Positions 32,068-40,068 of a stretch of 45,930 nt of DNA are shown here, one piece after another. The first letter of the stretch is position 1. Each line of letters begins with the position of its first letter. The translations under genes were made by a program, and so were the position numbers. The notes beneath the pieces were generated by a model, which was not told where the DNA came from, did not search any database, and was given only the letters and a program-made list of their open reading frames with translations. Source of the stretch: an uncultured Collinsella sp. (GTDB taxonomy: Bacteria; Actinomycetota; Coriobacteriia; Coriobacteriales; Coriobacteriaceae); the NCBI GenBank assembly GCA_937896835.1, contig CALBOJ010000006.1, forward strand, positions 1 to 45,930. The letters run 5' to 3'.

Positions 32068-32111
32068 TTGGGGACGTTCTTAAACGACTAGTCATTAAAG
32101 AACGTCCCCAA
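32068..32111. repeat. Perfect 14-bp inverted repeat with a palindromic centre
   Basis: TTGGGGACGTTCTT / AAGAACGTCCCCAA frame a 16-base centre that contains the palindrome GACTAGTC. It lies 19 bp before the ATPase start and next to stem element E6. There is no T tract. It could be a dispersed repeat, an mRNA-processing stem or a protein-binding site. Confidence 0.7.
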
Positions 32112-32129
32112 TGACTATGAAAGGTATCC

Positions 32130-33881
32130 ATGGAAACGATCATCAACGTCGACGATGTCTCGTTCTCCTATGGCACGCAGACCGAGCGGGCGCTCAGCCA
32201 CATCTCGCTCAGCGTGAACAAGGGAGATTTCATCGGCATCATCGGGCCCTCGGGCGCCGGCAAGTCCACGCTTGCCGCCTGCCTGTCGGGTGCCGTGCCC
32301 CACCACTACACCGGCACGTTCTTTGGGGCCGTCATGGTAGACGGCCACGACACCTGCGAAGCCTCGCTCACCGACGTGTCGCAAATCGTCGGCAGTGTGC
32401 TGCAGGATATCGACACGCAGATGGTCGCTTCGGTCGTCGAGGACGAGATGCTCTTTGGCCTCGAGAACTTTGGCGTTCCCCACGACCAGATCGAGCGGCG
32501 CGTGAGTGAAACGCTCGAGACCGTCGGCATCAGCGACCTGCGTGACCGCGAGATCGCCACCCTCTCGGGCGGACAGAAGCAAAAGGTGGCCATCGCCGCC
32601 ATCCTCGCCATGCGTCCGCGCGTCTTGGTTCTCGACGAGCCCACCGCGGCACTCGACCCCGCCAGCTCCACGCTGGTCTTCGAGACCCTGCGTGAAGCCA
32701 ACCGTGCACTCGGCATCACCATCGTCGTCGTTGAGCAAAAGGTCGCCCTGCTCTCGGAGTACTGCAACCGCGTGCTCGTGCTCAACCATGGCGAAATCGC
32801 GCTGCAGGGCGAGCCACACGAGGTCTTCGCGCATACCGACGAGCTCCGTACCATCGGCGTCGACTGCCCTCGCGTCACGCGTATCTTCAATAGCCTCCAG
32901 GCCGATGGCCTGGTAAGCGGTACCCCTTGCTTGGATGTCGATGAGGCCGAGCGCCTGATTTCGGGCATCGTCGACCCCGCACACGCAAGCAGCGACATTC
33001 AGGCGCCCGCTGGTTCCCCGCATGCACCGTCGTTGCGCCCTCATGCCAAGGACGCCGAACCCGTACTCACCTTCGACCATGTTGAGTTTGCCTATCCCAA
33101 TGGCGGAGCCGCCGTACACGACCTTAGCCTGACGCTCTATCCTGGCGAGCTCGTGGGCATCGTCGGTCAAAACGGCGCCGGCAAGACCACGCTCACCAAG
33201 CTGCTCACAGGCCTGCTTAAGCCCGCCTCGGGCAGCGTGCGCGTTACGGGGCTGGATACCGCCGCGGTCCCCACGAGCCGCATTGCCCGCGAGGTCGCAA
33301 CGCTCTTCCAAAACCCCGACCGCCAGATCTGCAAGGATACCGTACTCGACGAGGTCGCTTTTGGCCTGGAACTTGGCGGCATGGACCGCGCCGAGGCTCT
33401 GCGTCGTGCTCAACTTGTTATCGACCGCTTTGGCCTGCCTGCCGATGAGGCACCTTTCTCGCTTTCGCGCGGCCAGCGACAAATGGTGGCGCTTGCCTCC
33501 GTCGTAGTGGTTGAGCCCAAGATCGTCGTGCTCGACGAGCCCACGAGCGGCCTTGATTACCGCGAGTGCATGACCGTCATGGAAACAGTGCGCACCATGG
33601 CCGAGCGCGGTTGCGCCGTGATTATGGTCTGCCACGATATGGAAGTTGTTTCCGACTTTGCCGAGCGTATCGTAGTAATGGCCGACGGTCACATCCTCGA
33701 CCGCGGCCGCACGCACGAGCTATTCTCGAACATCGATCTCATGCGGCGTGCCTACGTGGAGCCTCCCCAGGTTATTGAACTCTCGCGCCGCCTGGCATCC
33801 TCCGTCTCTCCCGTCTTTGCACAGGTGAGCGAGGTCACCGATATCGTTCGCATTACCGAGGAGATGGTCCACCGTGGTTAA
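32130..33881 (+). CDS. ECF transporter fused A-A' ATPase
   Basis: 583-aa protein with two ABC ATPase domains that power the ECF transporter. Domain 1: Walker A GPSGAGKST at residues 39-47, signature LSGGQKQK, Walker B VLVLDEPTAALDP. Domain 2: Walker A GQNGAGKTT near residue 350, signature SLSRGQRQM, Walker B IVVLDEPTSGLD. The second signature is LSRGQ instead of LSGGQ, so that half-site may be less active. A proline- and histidine-rich linker (GSPHAPSLRPHAKDAEP) joins the domains. Start: ATG 32130 with AAAGG upstream. Its 3' end overlaps the T-component gene by 8 bp. Confidence 0.93.
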   Translation: METIINVDDVSFSYGTQTERALSHISLSVNKGDFIGIIGPSGAGKSTLAACLSGAVPHHYTGTFFGAVMVDGHDTCEASLTDVSQIVGSVLQDIDTQMVASVVEDEMLFGLENFGVPHDQIERRVSETLETVGISDLRDREIATLSGGQKQKVAIAAILAMRPRVLVLDEPTAALDPASSTLVFETLREANRALGITIVVVEQKVALLSEYCNRVLVLNHGEIALQGEPHEVFAHTDELRTIGVDCPRVTRIFNSLQADGLVSGTPCLDVDEAERLISGIVDPAHASSDIQAPAGSPHAPSLRPHAKDAEPVLTFDHVEFAYPNGGAAVHDLSLTLYPGELVGIVGQNGAGKTTLTKLLTGLLKPASGSVRVTGLDTAAVPTSRIAREVATLFQNPDRQICKDTVLDEVAFGLELGGMDRAEALRRAQLVIDRFGLPADEAPFSLSRGQRQMVALASVVVVEPKIVVLDEPTSGLDYRECMTVMETVRTMAERGCAVIMVCHDMEVVSDFAERIVVMADGHILDRGRTHELFSNIDLMRRAYVEPPQVIELSRRLASSVSPVFAQVSEVTDIVRITEEMVHRG

Positions 33882-34620
33882 CGTCATCGACTATATGCCG
33901 GGCGACACACTGCTGCACCGCTTGAACCCGGTCGTCAAACTGGGCCTTGCCGCCGCCATCATCATCGGCATCTTCCTGTCCGACACCTACGTGGCGCTGT
34001 TGGGCTTTTTGGCACTCACCCTCGCACTGGGCGCCTATGCCGGTGTCGTCGACCGTCTGCTCTCGCTACTCAAGCTGCTGATTCCGCTCGCGCTTATCAT
34101 GCTGGTGCTCCAGCTGGCCTTTATGCGCGACGGCAACATAGTGTGGGGCTTTATCACCGACACGGGCCTCATTACCGGATCGAAGGCCTGCCTACGCCTG
34201 TTGGGCGTGGCGCTGCCACTCATCCTCATGCTTATGGTGACCAAGCTCAACGACCTCGCCAACGCCTGCGTCGAGGTGCTGCACGTGCCGTATCGCTATG
34301 CCTTCACCTTTACCACGGCGCTGCGCTTTGTGCCGGTGTTTGGTCAGGAGATGAACGCCATCATGGAAGCGCAGACCGCACGCGGCGTCGAGTACGACAC
34401 CAAGAACCCCATCAAGAAGCTTAAGCTCATGCTGCCACTGTGCGTGCCACTGCTCATCTCGAGCGTGAGCAAGACCGATGCCACAGCCTTGGCGGCAGAA
34501 CAGCGCGGCTTCTATCTGCGTACACGCGCCAGCTCGTACAAGCGCTACCCCATCAAGGGCCTGGACATCGCCGTGCTCATCGTCAGCATCGCCCTCATCG
34601 CCATCGGCTTCCTGTTCTAG
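33874..34620 (+). CDS. ECF transporter T component
   Basis: Integral membrane scaffold protein of 248 aa coupling the ATPases to the S component. It opens VNVIDYMPGDTLLHRLNPVVK, the usual amphipathic start, followed by about five membrane segments. The two coupling motifs are QTARGVEYDT and AEQRGFYLRTR. The GTG start overlaps the ATPase stop by 8 bp, with GAGATGG upstream, so expression is coupled. The unit encodes the complete set S, A-A', T. Confidence 0.92.
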   Translation: MVNVIDYMPGDTLLHRLNPVVKLGLAAAIIIGIFLSDTYVALLGFLALTLALGAYAGVVDRLLSLLKLLIPLALIMLVLQLAFMRDGNIVWGFITDTGLITGSKACLRLLGVALPLILMLMVTKLNDLANACVEVLHVPYRYAFTFTTALRFVPVFGQEMNAIMEAQTARGVEYDTKNPIKKLKLMLPLCVPLLISSVSKTDATALAAEQRGFYLRTRASSYKRYPIKGLDIAVLIVSIALIAIGFLF

Positions 34621-34654
34621 TTCGCCACCGGCAGCAACCGCCCAACGCAAAAGA

Positions 34655-34681
34655 CCTCGGCTCGCACCAAACGAGCCGAGG
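34655..34681. terminator. Bidirectional terminator between the ECF and racemase genes
   Basis: Perfect 10-bp stem CCTCGGCTCG / CGAGCCGAGG with a 7-base loop. The minus-strand tail reads TCTTTT and the plus-strand tail CCTTTACT. It serves two convergent genes. Confidence 0.75.
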
Positions 34682-34718
34682 CCTTTACTGTTTCACCAGA
34701 TAAAACCTACCAAAATTA

Positions 34719-34739
34719 ACCTGTCCCTTTTTGACAGGT
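34719..34739 (-). terminator. Short terminator-like stem after the racemase
   Basis: ACCTGTC / GACAGGT, seven perfect pairs with a T-rich loop; the minus-strand continuation is TAATTTT. It lies 6 bp after the racemase stop codon. Confidence 0.55.
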
Positions 34740-34745
34740 CGGAAG

Positions 34746-35492
34746 CTAGAGGCGGTAGGGGGCGCCGCTGCGGATGATGGATTCGCGCACCAGGACATCC
34801 ATGGCATCGAGGGTGATCTCGGGCATCTCTCGATACTTCTGCAGCACCGATAGCTCGGTGCAGGCCAGAATGACACGGTCGCAGCCGCTACGGGCGAACT
34901 CCCACATCACGCGGTCGAACTTATCCATATCGGGCTCACGTCCGGCCTTCACATCATCGTAGATAAGCGACATCACATCGTTCTGACGTTTCTCGCTGGG
35001 ATAGACAACCTCAACACCCGCGGCCTCGCATTCGCGGCCGTAGACGCCCGCGCCCACGGTTCCGTCGGTGCCCATGATGCCAATCTTGCGCACCGGCTCG
35101 GCCGGCATACTCAGGTTGGGGTCGAACTCGCACTCCCCCATCACCGCACCCGCAAGGGCATAGCGCACCGACTCACGCGGCATGTGGATAATCGGCACCT
35201 TCGTAAACGACTGGATCTGGTCGTAGAAGTAGTGTGACGTGTTGCAGGGAATGGCAATGTGCGCACAGCCCAGCGACTCGAGTGCCTGGGCACACTCTTT
35301 CATGGTCGCCAGCAGCTTGGCATGCTCGCCGGTCTTAATGGCCAGCGTGCGGTCGGGCATGGTCGACTTGGAGAGCACCACCATGTCGATATGTTCCTGA
35401 TCGCAGGCAGCAGCCGTATGACGCACCACCTGGTCGTAGTAATATGACGTGGCCTCGGCGCCCATGCCGCCGATAACTCCCAGCTTTTCCAT
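34746..35492 (-). CDS. Aspartate/glutamate racemase family protein
   Basis: PLP-independent racemase of 248 aa with the two catalytic cysteines C83 (AIPCNTSH) and C211 (LACTELS). It opens MEKLGVIGGMGAEAT, typical of the aspartate racemase group. Start: ATG at 35492 with AAGGAGG; the longer frame to 35576 has none. It lies 84 bp downstream of an ATP-grasp gene resembling D-aspartate ligase, on the same strand. The pairing suggests that it makes the D-aspartate used by that ligase. Confidence 0.9.
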   Translation of the reverse strand: MEKLGVIGGMGAEATSYYYDQVVRHTAAACDQEHIDMVVLSKSTMPDRTLAIKTGEHAKLLATMKECAQALESLGCAHIAIPCNTSHYFYDQIQSFTKVPIIHMPRESVRYALAGAVMGECEFDPNLSMPAEPVRKIGIMGTDGTVGAGVYGRECEAAGVEVVYPSEKRQNDVMSLIYDDVKAGREPDMDKFDRVMWEFARSGCDRVILACTELSVLQKYREMPEITLDAMDVLVRESIIRSGAPYRL

Positions 35493-35576
35493 CGCCGCCT
35501 CCTTGGTGACGCTTGCGCAATTGCGCGTATCATACCCGCGCCCGCCCGATGTAAACCGGACGGGCGCCGCACTCAT

Positions 35577-36833
35577 CTACTTGTAATACGTCTTGAACAG
35601 CTTAAAGTGGCGCAGCTTGGTGTGCCACATGCGCAGCCAGCGGTTAAAGACAAAGTCGCCCTTCATAAACGAAGGGTCGGCGCCCTTGCCTTCCTTGTCC
35701 AGGCGATGCACCTTAGCGCGCAGCTCGGGATCCTTGACGTACTTGTCGACGACCCCCATGGGGACGACCATCCACAGCGCCTCGTCCTGCGCCGTCACAA
35801 ACTCCGGCTCAAACGGGCGGTTGAACACATACTCGTCCACCACATACTTGGCAACGTTAAAGCCGCTGTTAGTGACGTAGTAGTTGCTGCGACCTTGGCG
35901 CGTGTTGAAATCGAAGAACTTAAACGAGCCGTCGCGCTCGTCGTACTTAACGTCAAAGTTGGAATAGCCCACAAAGTGAAGGTCCTCGAGCAACTTGCGC
36001 ACGCCGCCCATGAGCTCGTCATTGGGCTCGGTGATGATACAGGCGTGGTTGCCGACACCGTGAGGCTGATGCTCCTCGAGCAGCACGTGACCCAGGCACA
36101 TCATGCGCACCTTGCCGTTGCGGTCGGAATAACTGGTGAGCACGCGCATGTACTCGTCATTGCCGGGCACGCGATCCTGCAAGATCAGGTCGTCGGTGTA
36201 GCCGCTGGCATACGAGTCACGAATGACCTGTTCCAGCTCGGCACGGTCGGCAATCTCATAGGCCTTTTTCTGGCCCTCGAACTCGTGCTGCCACCACATG
36301 ATGCCGTCAGAAGGCTTCAGAATCATCGGGTAGGGAAAATCGATCTGGTCGAGCACTTCGGCAGGCGCCTCGCCTTGGGCGTTCAGCATCGCCATGGTGA
36401 AGGTAAAGGTATGCGGATAGGGCACGCCGTGCTTCTCGCACAGCTCGTAGAAGATCTCCTTCTTCTGACACTGCTCAAGCATGCTATAGGGAGCGTAAGG
36501 CGCGACGATGTTATCCGCCAACTCATGGGCATCCTTGGCCTGAGCCACGAGGGCAACATAGTTATCGCCACAGCCCACAAGGACAATCGTCTTATCGGCA
36601 TGCGCTTGGGCAATGCCGTTGACGGTCCTGAGCATCACGGGCATGGTATCGATATCCACGTTGGGCGTGTAGTCGATAATCTGGCTGCGGTACGCGGGAC
36701 CCGTCTGATACTTGCCAAAGACCAGACTCTTGACCTGGTACTCCTCATAGAAGGCGCGCGCCACCGAATAGGCGTTGATGTCGCCACCGAGCAGCACGGG
36801 AATGAACTCGCGCTCTGTAAACTGCAATGCCAT
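35577..36833 (-). CDS. ATP-grasp ligase, probable D-aspartate ligase for the peptidoglycan cross-bridge
   Basis: 418-aa ATP-grasp enzyme. The N-terminal REFIPVLLGGDINAYSVARA resembles Enterococcus D-aspartate ligase, which adds D-Asp to the side chain of the stem peptide in peptidoglycan precursors. ATP-grasp features include the YPMILKPSDGIMWW substrate/ATP loop, DLILQDRVPGNDEYMRV and the metal site KFFDFNTRQGRSNYY. The length matches the enterococcal enzyme. Start: ATG with AGGAAG upstream. Its racemase partner follows. The specificity is inferred from resemblance and from this pairing. Confidence 0.83.
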   Translation of the reverse strand: MALQFTEREFIPVLLGGDINAYSVARAFYEEYQVKSLVFGKYQTGPAYRSQIIDYTPNVDIDTMPVMLRTVNGIAQAHADKTIVLVGCGDNYVALVAQAKDAHELADNIVAPYAPYSMLEQCQKKEIFYELCEKHGVPYPHTFTFTMAMLNAQGEAPAEVLDQIDFPYPMILKPSDGIMWWQHEFEGQKKAYEIADRAELEQVIRDSYASGYTDDLILQDRVPGNDEYMRVLTSYSDRNGKVRMMCLGHVLLEEHQPHGVGNHACIITEPNDELMGGVRKLLEDLHFVGYSNFDVKYDERDGSFKFFDFNTRQGRSNYYVTNSGFNVAKYVVDEYVFNRPFEPEFVTAQDEALWMVVPMGVVDKYVKDPELRAKVHRLDKEGKGADPSFMKGDFVFNRWLRMWHTKLRHFKLFKTYYK

Positions 36834-37033
36834 GGAAACTTCCTATCATGAACTGCCCACACAACGGGGCGGTCTTTGCGCAACTGATTTATTCTAGCGT
36901 GCCAAGCCGCCGGCGCCCAAAGCTCCACCGTATCTATGGCAATCGACGTAATCGTCCAGCATGAAATCCGCCCTCGCCGTGATGGGACCCTGTAGTTGCA
37001 AAACCCCACATGAGGCGACTTTTGATAAACAAA

Positions 37034-37051
37034 AACCCTCTCGACAGGGTT
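37034..37051 (-). terminator. Short terminator-like stem upstream of the D-Asp ligase
   Basis: AACCCT / AGGGTT with a CTCGAC loop; on the minus strand it is followed by TTTTGTTTATC. No minus-strand gene ends here, so if active it would act in the leader of the ATP-grasp gene 200 bp away. The remaining gap (36834-37033) shows nothing else. Confidence 0.35.
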
Positions 37052-37119
37052 CCGTAACGTTAAAGTTGAACTCTATGGTTTCTCAACAATTCATCATAAC
37101 TGCAGGTCAAAGCCAAAGC

Positions 37120-37166
37120 CTCAAGTTCAACTTGACCCTTTGGAACCTTTAAGGTTCAAGTTGAGG
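37120..37166. promoter_or_regulatory. Overlapping palindromes upstream of the cell-wall hydrolase
   Basis: Two palindromes stand side by side, CAAGTT-C-AACTTG (37122-37134) and GAACCTT-T-AAGGTTC (37143-37157), framed by CCTCAA and TTGAGG. A further AAGTTGAAC lies about 50 bp upstream. Dense symmetry of this kind, 70 bp before the gene start, points to a regulator binding site; the regulator is unknown. Confidence 0.5.
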
Positions 37167-37227
37167 TCGAAAGCAGTAGTAGAATACCGTTCGAACCATA
37201 ACCTACGATTGATTGCAGAGGGACTGG

Positions 37228-38361
37228 ATGCAGCATTCGAATCATCGCACCGCAGCGCTCATTGCGTCGAAGCCGGCTCGTATCATCACGAGCGCCGCGC
37301 TCGCCGTTGCGCTGACGGCCACGCCGATGCTCTCCCCCGTTGCGGCGTATGCCGCCTCGCAGGCAACGCAGGACCAGCTTTCCGCAGCCCAGCAGAAGAT
37401 CGAAGCCGCCACGAGCGCCTACAACGACGCCCGCACCAAACTCGATGACCTGCAAAAGCAGATTGACTCCAATGAGGCAAGCATCGAGGAAATCGAGGCT
37501 AAACTTCCCGAGCAGCAGGCCAAGGCAAGCTCCGCCATGCGCGATCTGTACAAGTATCAGAAAGGCACCAATCCCATCGTGAGCTTCCTGGTCAATGCGC
37601 AGAGCCTGGGTGAGTTCATCACGACCTGCAAATACACCAACCAGATCACGAGCTCGAGCGTCGACGAGATCGAAGAGCTCAATAATATGCAAACCGAACT
37701 CGAGCAGAACAAGGCCGAGCTCCAGCAGGCCAAGTCTCAGCTTGAGGCAGAGCAGAAAAACGCCGAGGATGCGCTGGCGCAGGCCCAGCAGCTCCGCAGC
37801 GAGGCACAGGCAAAAGCCGAGCAGGAAAATGCCGCCGAGCTTGCCAAGCTTGAGGCCGATAAGGCCGCTGCCGCCGAGAAGCTCTCGGGCGAGGGCGTAA
37901 GCGGCGGCAATTCCAGCAGCCAGGCCACCAACACCAACACCACCATAGACACCACGGTGAACAACTCCAATACCGGTAGTTCCGATTACGATTCGTTCAT
38001 TAACGAGTGGACGAGCCGCATCGACAATTATCTCGCCGGCTCCCCCATGGCAGGCCAGGGCTATAACTTTGCCGTCGCCGCTTGGAATACCGGTGTCGAC
38101 CCCCGTTGGTCCCCCGCCATCGCCTGCATCGAGAGCACCAAGGGTGCTTATTGCGCCAATTCTTACAACGCCTGGGGCTGGAGTGCCCGTGGCGGCGGTT
38201 GGCGCAGCTTTGGCAGCTGGAGCGAGGGCATCTCCGCTCACGTTGCCTATCTGGGCGCCAACTACGGCTCCACCCTTACCCCGGCAGCGGCCAAAAAGTA
38301 CTGCCCGCCCACGTGGCAGGACTGGTACAACAAGGTCGCCGGCCAGATGAACCGTATTTAA
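37228..38361 (+). CDS. Secreted coiled-coil cell-wall hydrolase (lysozyme/glucosaminidase-like)
   Basis: 377 aa. Signal peptide (IITSAALAVALTATPMLSPV, cut near AYA), then a coiled coil from about residue 40 to 220 rich in Q, A and E, resembling the N-terminal part of PcsB/CwlO-type proteins. A low-complexity S/T/N linker leads to a C-terminal domain of about 120 residues with AACIESTKGAYC-like and SYNAWGWSARGG motifs, as in glucosaminidase/transglycosylase-like folds, ending WQDWYNKVAGQMNRI. Start: ATG 37228 with AGAGGG upstream. It probably trims peptidoglycan during division; the bond cut is uncertain. A decayed copy of its 3' end lies at 39931-40015. Confidence 0.83.
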   Translation: MQHSNHRTAALIASKPARIITSAALAVALTATPMLSPVAAYAASQATQDQLSAAQQKIEAATSAYNDARTKLDDLQKQIDSNEASIEEIEAKLPEQQAKASSAMRDLYKYQKGTNPIVSFLVNAQSLGEFITTCKYTNQITSSSVDEIEELNNMQTELEQNKAELQQAKSQLEAEQKNAEDALAQAQQLRSEAQAKAEQENAAELAKLEADKAAAAEKLSGEGVSGGNSSSQATNTNTTIDTTVNNSNTGSSDYDSFINEWTSRIDNYLAGSPMAGQGYNFAVAAWNTGVDPRWSPAIACIESTKGAYCANSYNAWGWSARGGGWRSFGSWSEGISAHVAYLGANYGSTLTPAAAKKYCPPTWQDWYNKVAGQMNRI

Positions 38362-38371
38362 GTGCAACTGC

Positions 38372-38401
38372 AAAGGGGCCCCAAACGGGACCCCTTTTCT
38401 T
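38372..38401 (+). terminator. Intrinsic terminator after the hydrolase
   Basis: AAAGGGG / CCCCTTT with further GGCCC / GGGAC pairing inside, a short A-rich loop and a TTTTCTTT tail, 11 bp after the stop codon. Confidence 0.75.
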
Positions 38402-38503
38402 TGGCCTTGCTAGACCAGAATTGGCATGCAGGCATAAGTGAGTGTTGGAAAAGTCGCTTGAGACTGAAACCCCTTCCGAAGGCAAGATGATCCCACCACA
38501 ACG

Positions 38504-39769
38504 CTATGGCGCGAGCGTGTCAACGGGAGCAACGATGATGCCATCGGGCGTTGTATGAACCGGCATGCCGAACCCAATGATGATGAGTTTTGCCACAGGC
38601 GGCCTCTCGCCACGCTCGACCAGCTTTCGCTCCAGCCGAAGCAGATTTGCGGATGCCTCGGGGATTTGAGGGCTTCCAAGCTTCACCTCCACGGCAATCC
38701 AAGTTCCATCGCGCCTGTGGATAACTGCGTCAACCTCGAGATCGTCGGCATCGTGGTAATGGGACACCAACGAGTCATTTGCGGCGGCGTAAACCTTGAG
38801 GTCGTGCAGGACGAGGGATTCGAAAAGCAACCCCAGTGTCTTCGGGTCAGATGCCAACGACTCCGGATTTGCTCCGAGCAGCGCAACGGCAAGCGAAGGA
38901 TCGGCGAGATGCCTCTTCGCCCCCTGCCGCAGCTTCACCGGAGACCTGAGCGCTGGATGCCAAGCGGGGATATCGTCGACGATATTGATTCGTCTCAGGG
39001 CGTCCATGTATCTGGAGACCGAGTTCTTCGAAACGCCGGTACCGATATCTTTGTCAATAGACTTTGAGCCAGCAAGCGTCGACTCATTCCGCGCTAGCGA
39101 TGCCAAAAGAGACCTGACCTTGACCGGATCGCGCTTAACGCCATCAGTTCTAGAAACATCCGATTCGCATACGCCATCAACATAGGCAGCGGCTATCTGC
39201 ATGGCATCGTCAGTCGTTTTCCCCATCGCCTGAGGCCAACCGCCACGACACAGCAAATCGGCGATTCCGGCGATGCCGGAGATTGACCCGACAGCCTGCT
39301 TGGCAGGGTAACCGGAAAGAAGCGTTCCAATCGACACCGCGCCAGAAGAAACGCCAAGCTCGAACATCGTCATGGTGTCCATTCGCAACCTAACTATTCG
39401 CCCAACGCCGTTATGCATCGGCCGCATCGAATCCCGAGGCGTTGCCGAACCCGTAAGAATAAACTGACCGGATTCTCCCCTCCTTGCATCGCACTCGAAA
39501 CGCACGGCATCCCACAGCTTCGGCTCTTCCTGCCATTCATCGATGAGCCTGGGAGATCGCCCTGCTAATGCTTGCGCCGGATCGATCCGTGCCAGCTGGA
39601 GAGCGGAATAATTTCCAGCCGGATCGGAAAGAGACAAGGATGAATTAGCAAAACGACTAGCCGAAGTGGTCTTTCCGCACCACTTTGGACCCTGAATAAG
39701 GACCGCACCGAAGATATTGAGATTACGGCTGATTGCCTTATCGATGCATCTATCTACATACCTATCCAC
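38504..39769 (-). CDS. AAA ATPase with DUF4143-type C-terminal domain
   Basis: 421-aa protein of the widespread ATPase group with an N-terminal AAA domain and a DUF4143/PD-(D/E)XK-like C-terminus. Walker A is GPKWCGKTT (residues 27-35), Walker B-like RLIDEWQEEP near residue 75, sensor-like FILTGSATP. The C-terminal part has VEVDAVIHRRDGTWIAVEVK-type motifs (D...EVK), the pattern of a nuclease-like fold. The GTG start has AGAAGGAGG upstream. Its biological role is unknown. It lies between a gene and a decayed copy of that gene's 3' end, which suggests insertion with or by a rearrangement. Confidence 0.85.
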   Translation of the reverse strand: MDRYVDRCIDKAISRNLNIFGAVLIQGPKWCGKTTSASRFANSSLSLSDPAGNYSALQLARIDPAQALAGRSPRLIDEWQEEPKLWDAVRFECDARRGESGQFILTGSATPRDSMRPMHNGVGRIVRLRMDTMTMFELGVSSGAVSIGTLLSGYPAKQAVGSISGIAGIADLLCRGGWPQAMGKTTDDAMQIAAAYVDGVCESDVSRTDGVKRDPVKVRSLLASLARNESTLAGSKSIDKDIGTGVSKNSVSRYMDALRRINIVDDIPAWHPALRSPVKLRQGAKRHLADPSLAVALLGANPESLASDPKTLGLLFESLVLHDLKVYAAANDSLVSHYHDADDLEVDAVIHRRDGTWIAVEVKLGSPQIPEASANLLRLERKLVERGERPPVAKLIIIGFGMPVHTTPDGIIVAPVDTLAP

Positions 39770-39815
39770 ACAGCCTCCTTCTTGACTTACCAATATTATG
39801 TATTTTACCAGCTGC

Positions 39816-39907
39816 GTGGTGACGATTGACGGAAATTTGTGGTGAGGATTGACGGCGAATTATGGTGACAGTTGACGGAATTCTGTGGTGATAATTGACG
39901 GCGCTTC
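39816..39907. repeat. Four tandem 23-bp repeats
   Basis: Units start at 39816, 39839, 39862 and 39885, a constant 23-bp period. The consensus is GTGGTGA-nn-ATTGACGG-nnn-tt; GGTGA and TTGACGG are invariant in all four. They lie just upstream of the DUF4143 ATPase gene, in the 299-bp gap that otherwise holds only the hydrolase remnant and a terminator. They could be iteron-like binding sites. Confidence 0.85.
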
Positions 39908-39930
39908 GAAGCACGGAGCAATTTAACCGT

Positions 39931-40015
39931 CACAACACCTATGGCGATGGGCACTCGCCCCGCCCACGAGGCAGGACTGGTACAACAAGGTTGCAACCAG
40001 ATGAACCGCATTTAA
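39931..40015 (+). pseudogene. Degenerate duplicate of the hydrolase 3' end
   Basis: From about 39961 the DNA repeats the last codons of the hydrolase gene (CAGGACTGGTACAACAAGGT, then CAGATGAACCG and TTTAA) and even its terminator stem. A one-base deletion after the VA codons shifts the frame. Just before it, HNTYGDG recalls the family SYNAWGW block with the middle missing. It is a relic of a second copy of the gene. Confidence 0.75.
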
Positions 40016-40016
40016 G

Positions 40017-40058
40017 CGCTACTGCAAAGGGCCCCAATCGGGGCCCTTTGCAGTAGCG
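40017..40058. terminator. Long perfect stem at the end of the kinase gene
   Basis: 19-bp perfect arms (CGCTACTGCAAAGGGCCCC, 40017-40035 with 40040-40058) and a 4-base loop, serving the convergent ends of the hydrolase remnant and the Ser/Thr kinase. It is homologous to the terminator after the intact hydrolase but has become a perfect stem without T tract. Confidence 0.75.
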
Positions 40059-40068
40059 GTACATTGCA

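Noticed and set aside
32115..33716. 533-codon minus-strand frame opposite the ECF ATPase
   Set aside because: Antisense of a gene with two complete sets of ATPase motifs.
39816..39907. CRISPR array
   Set aside because: The period is only 23 bp, with no unique spacers and no cas genes; the units are degenerate tandem repeats.
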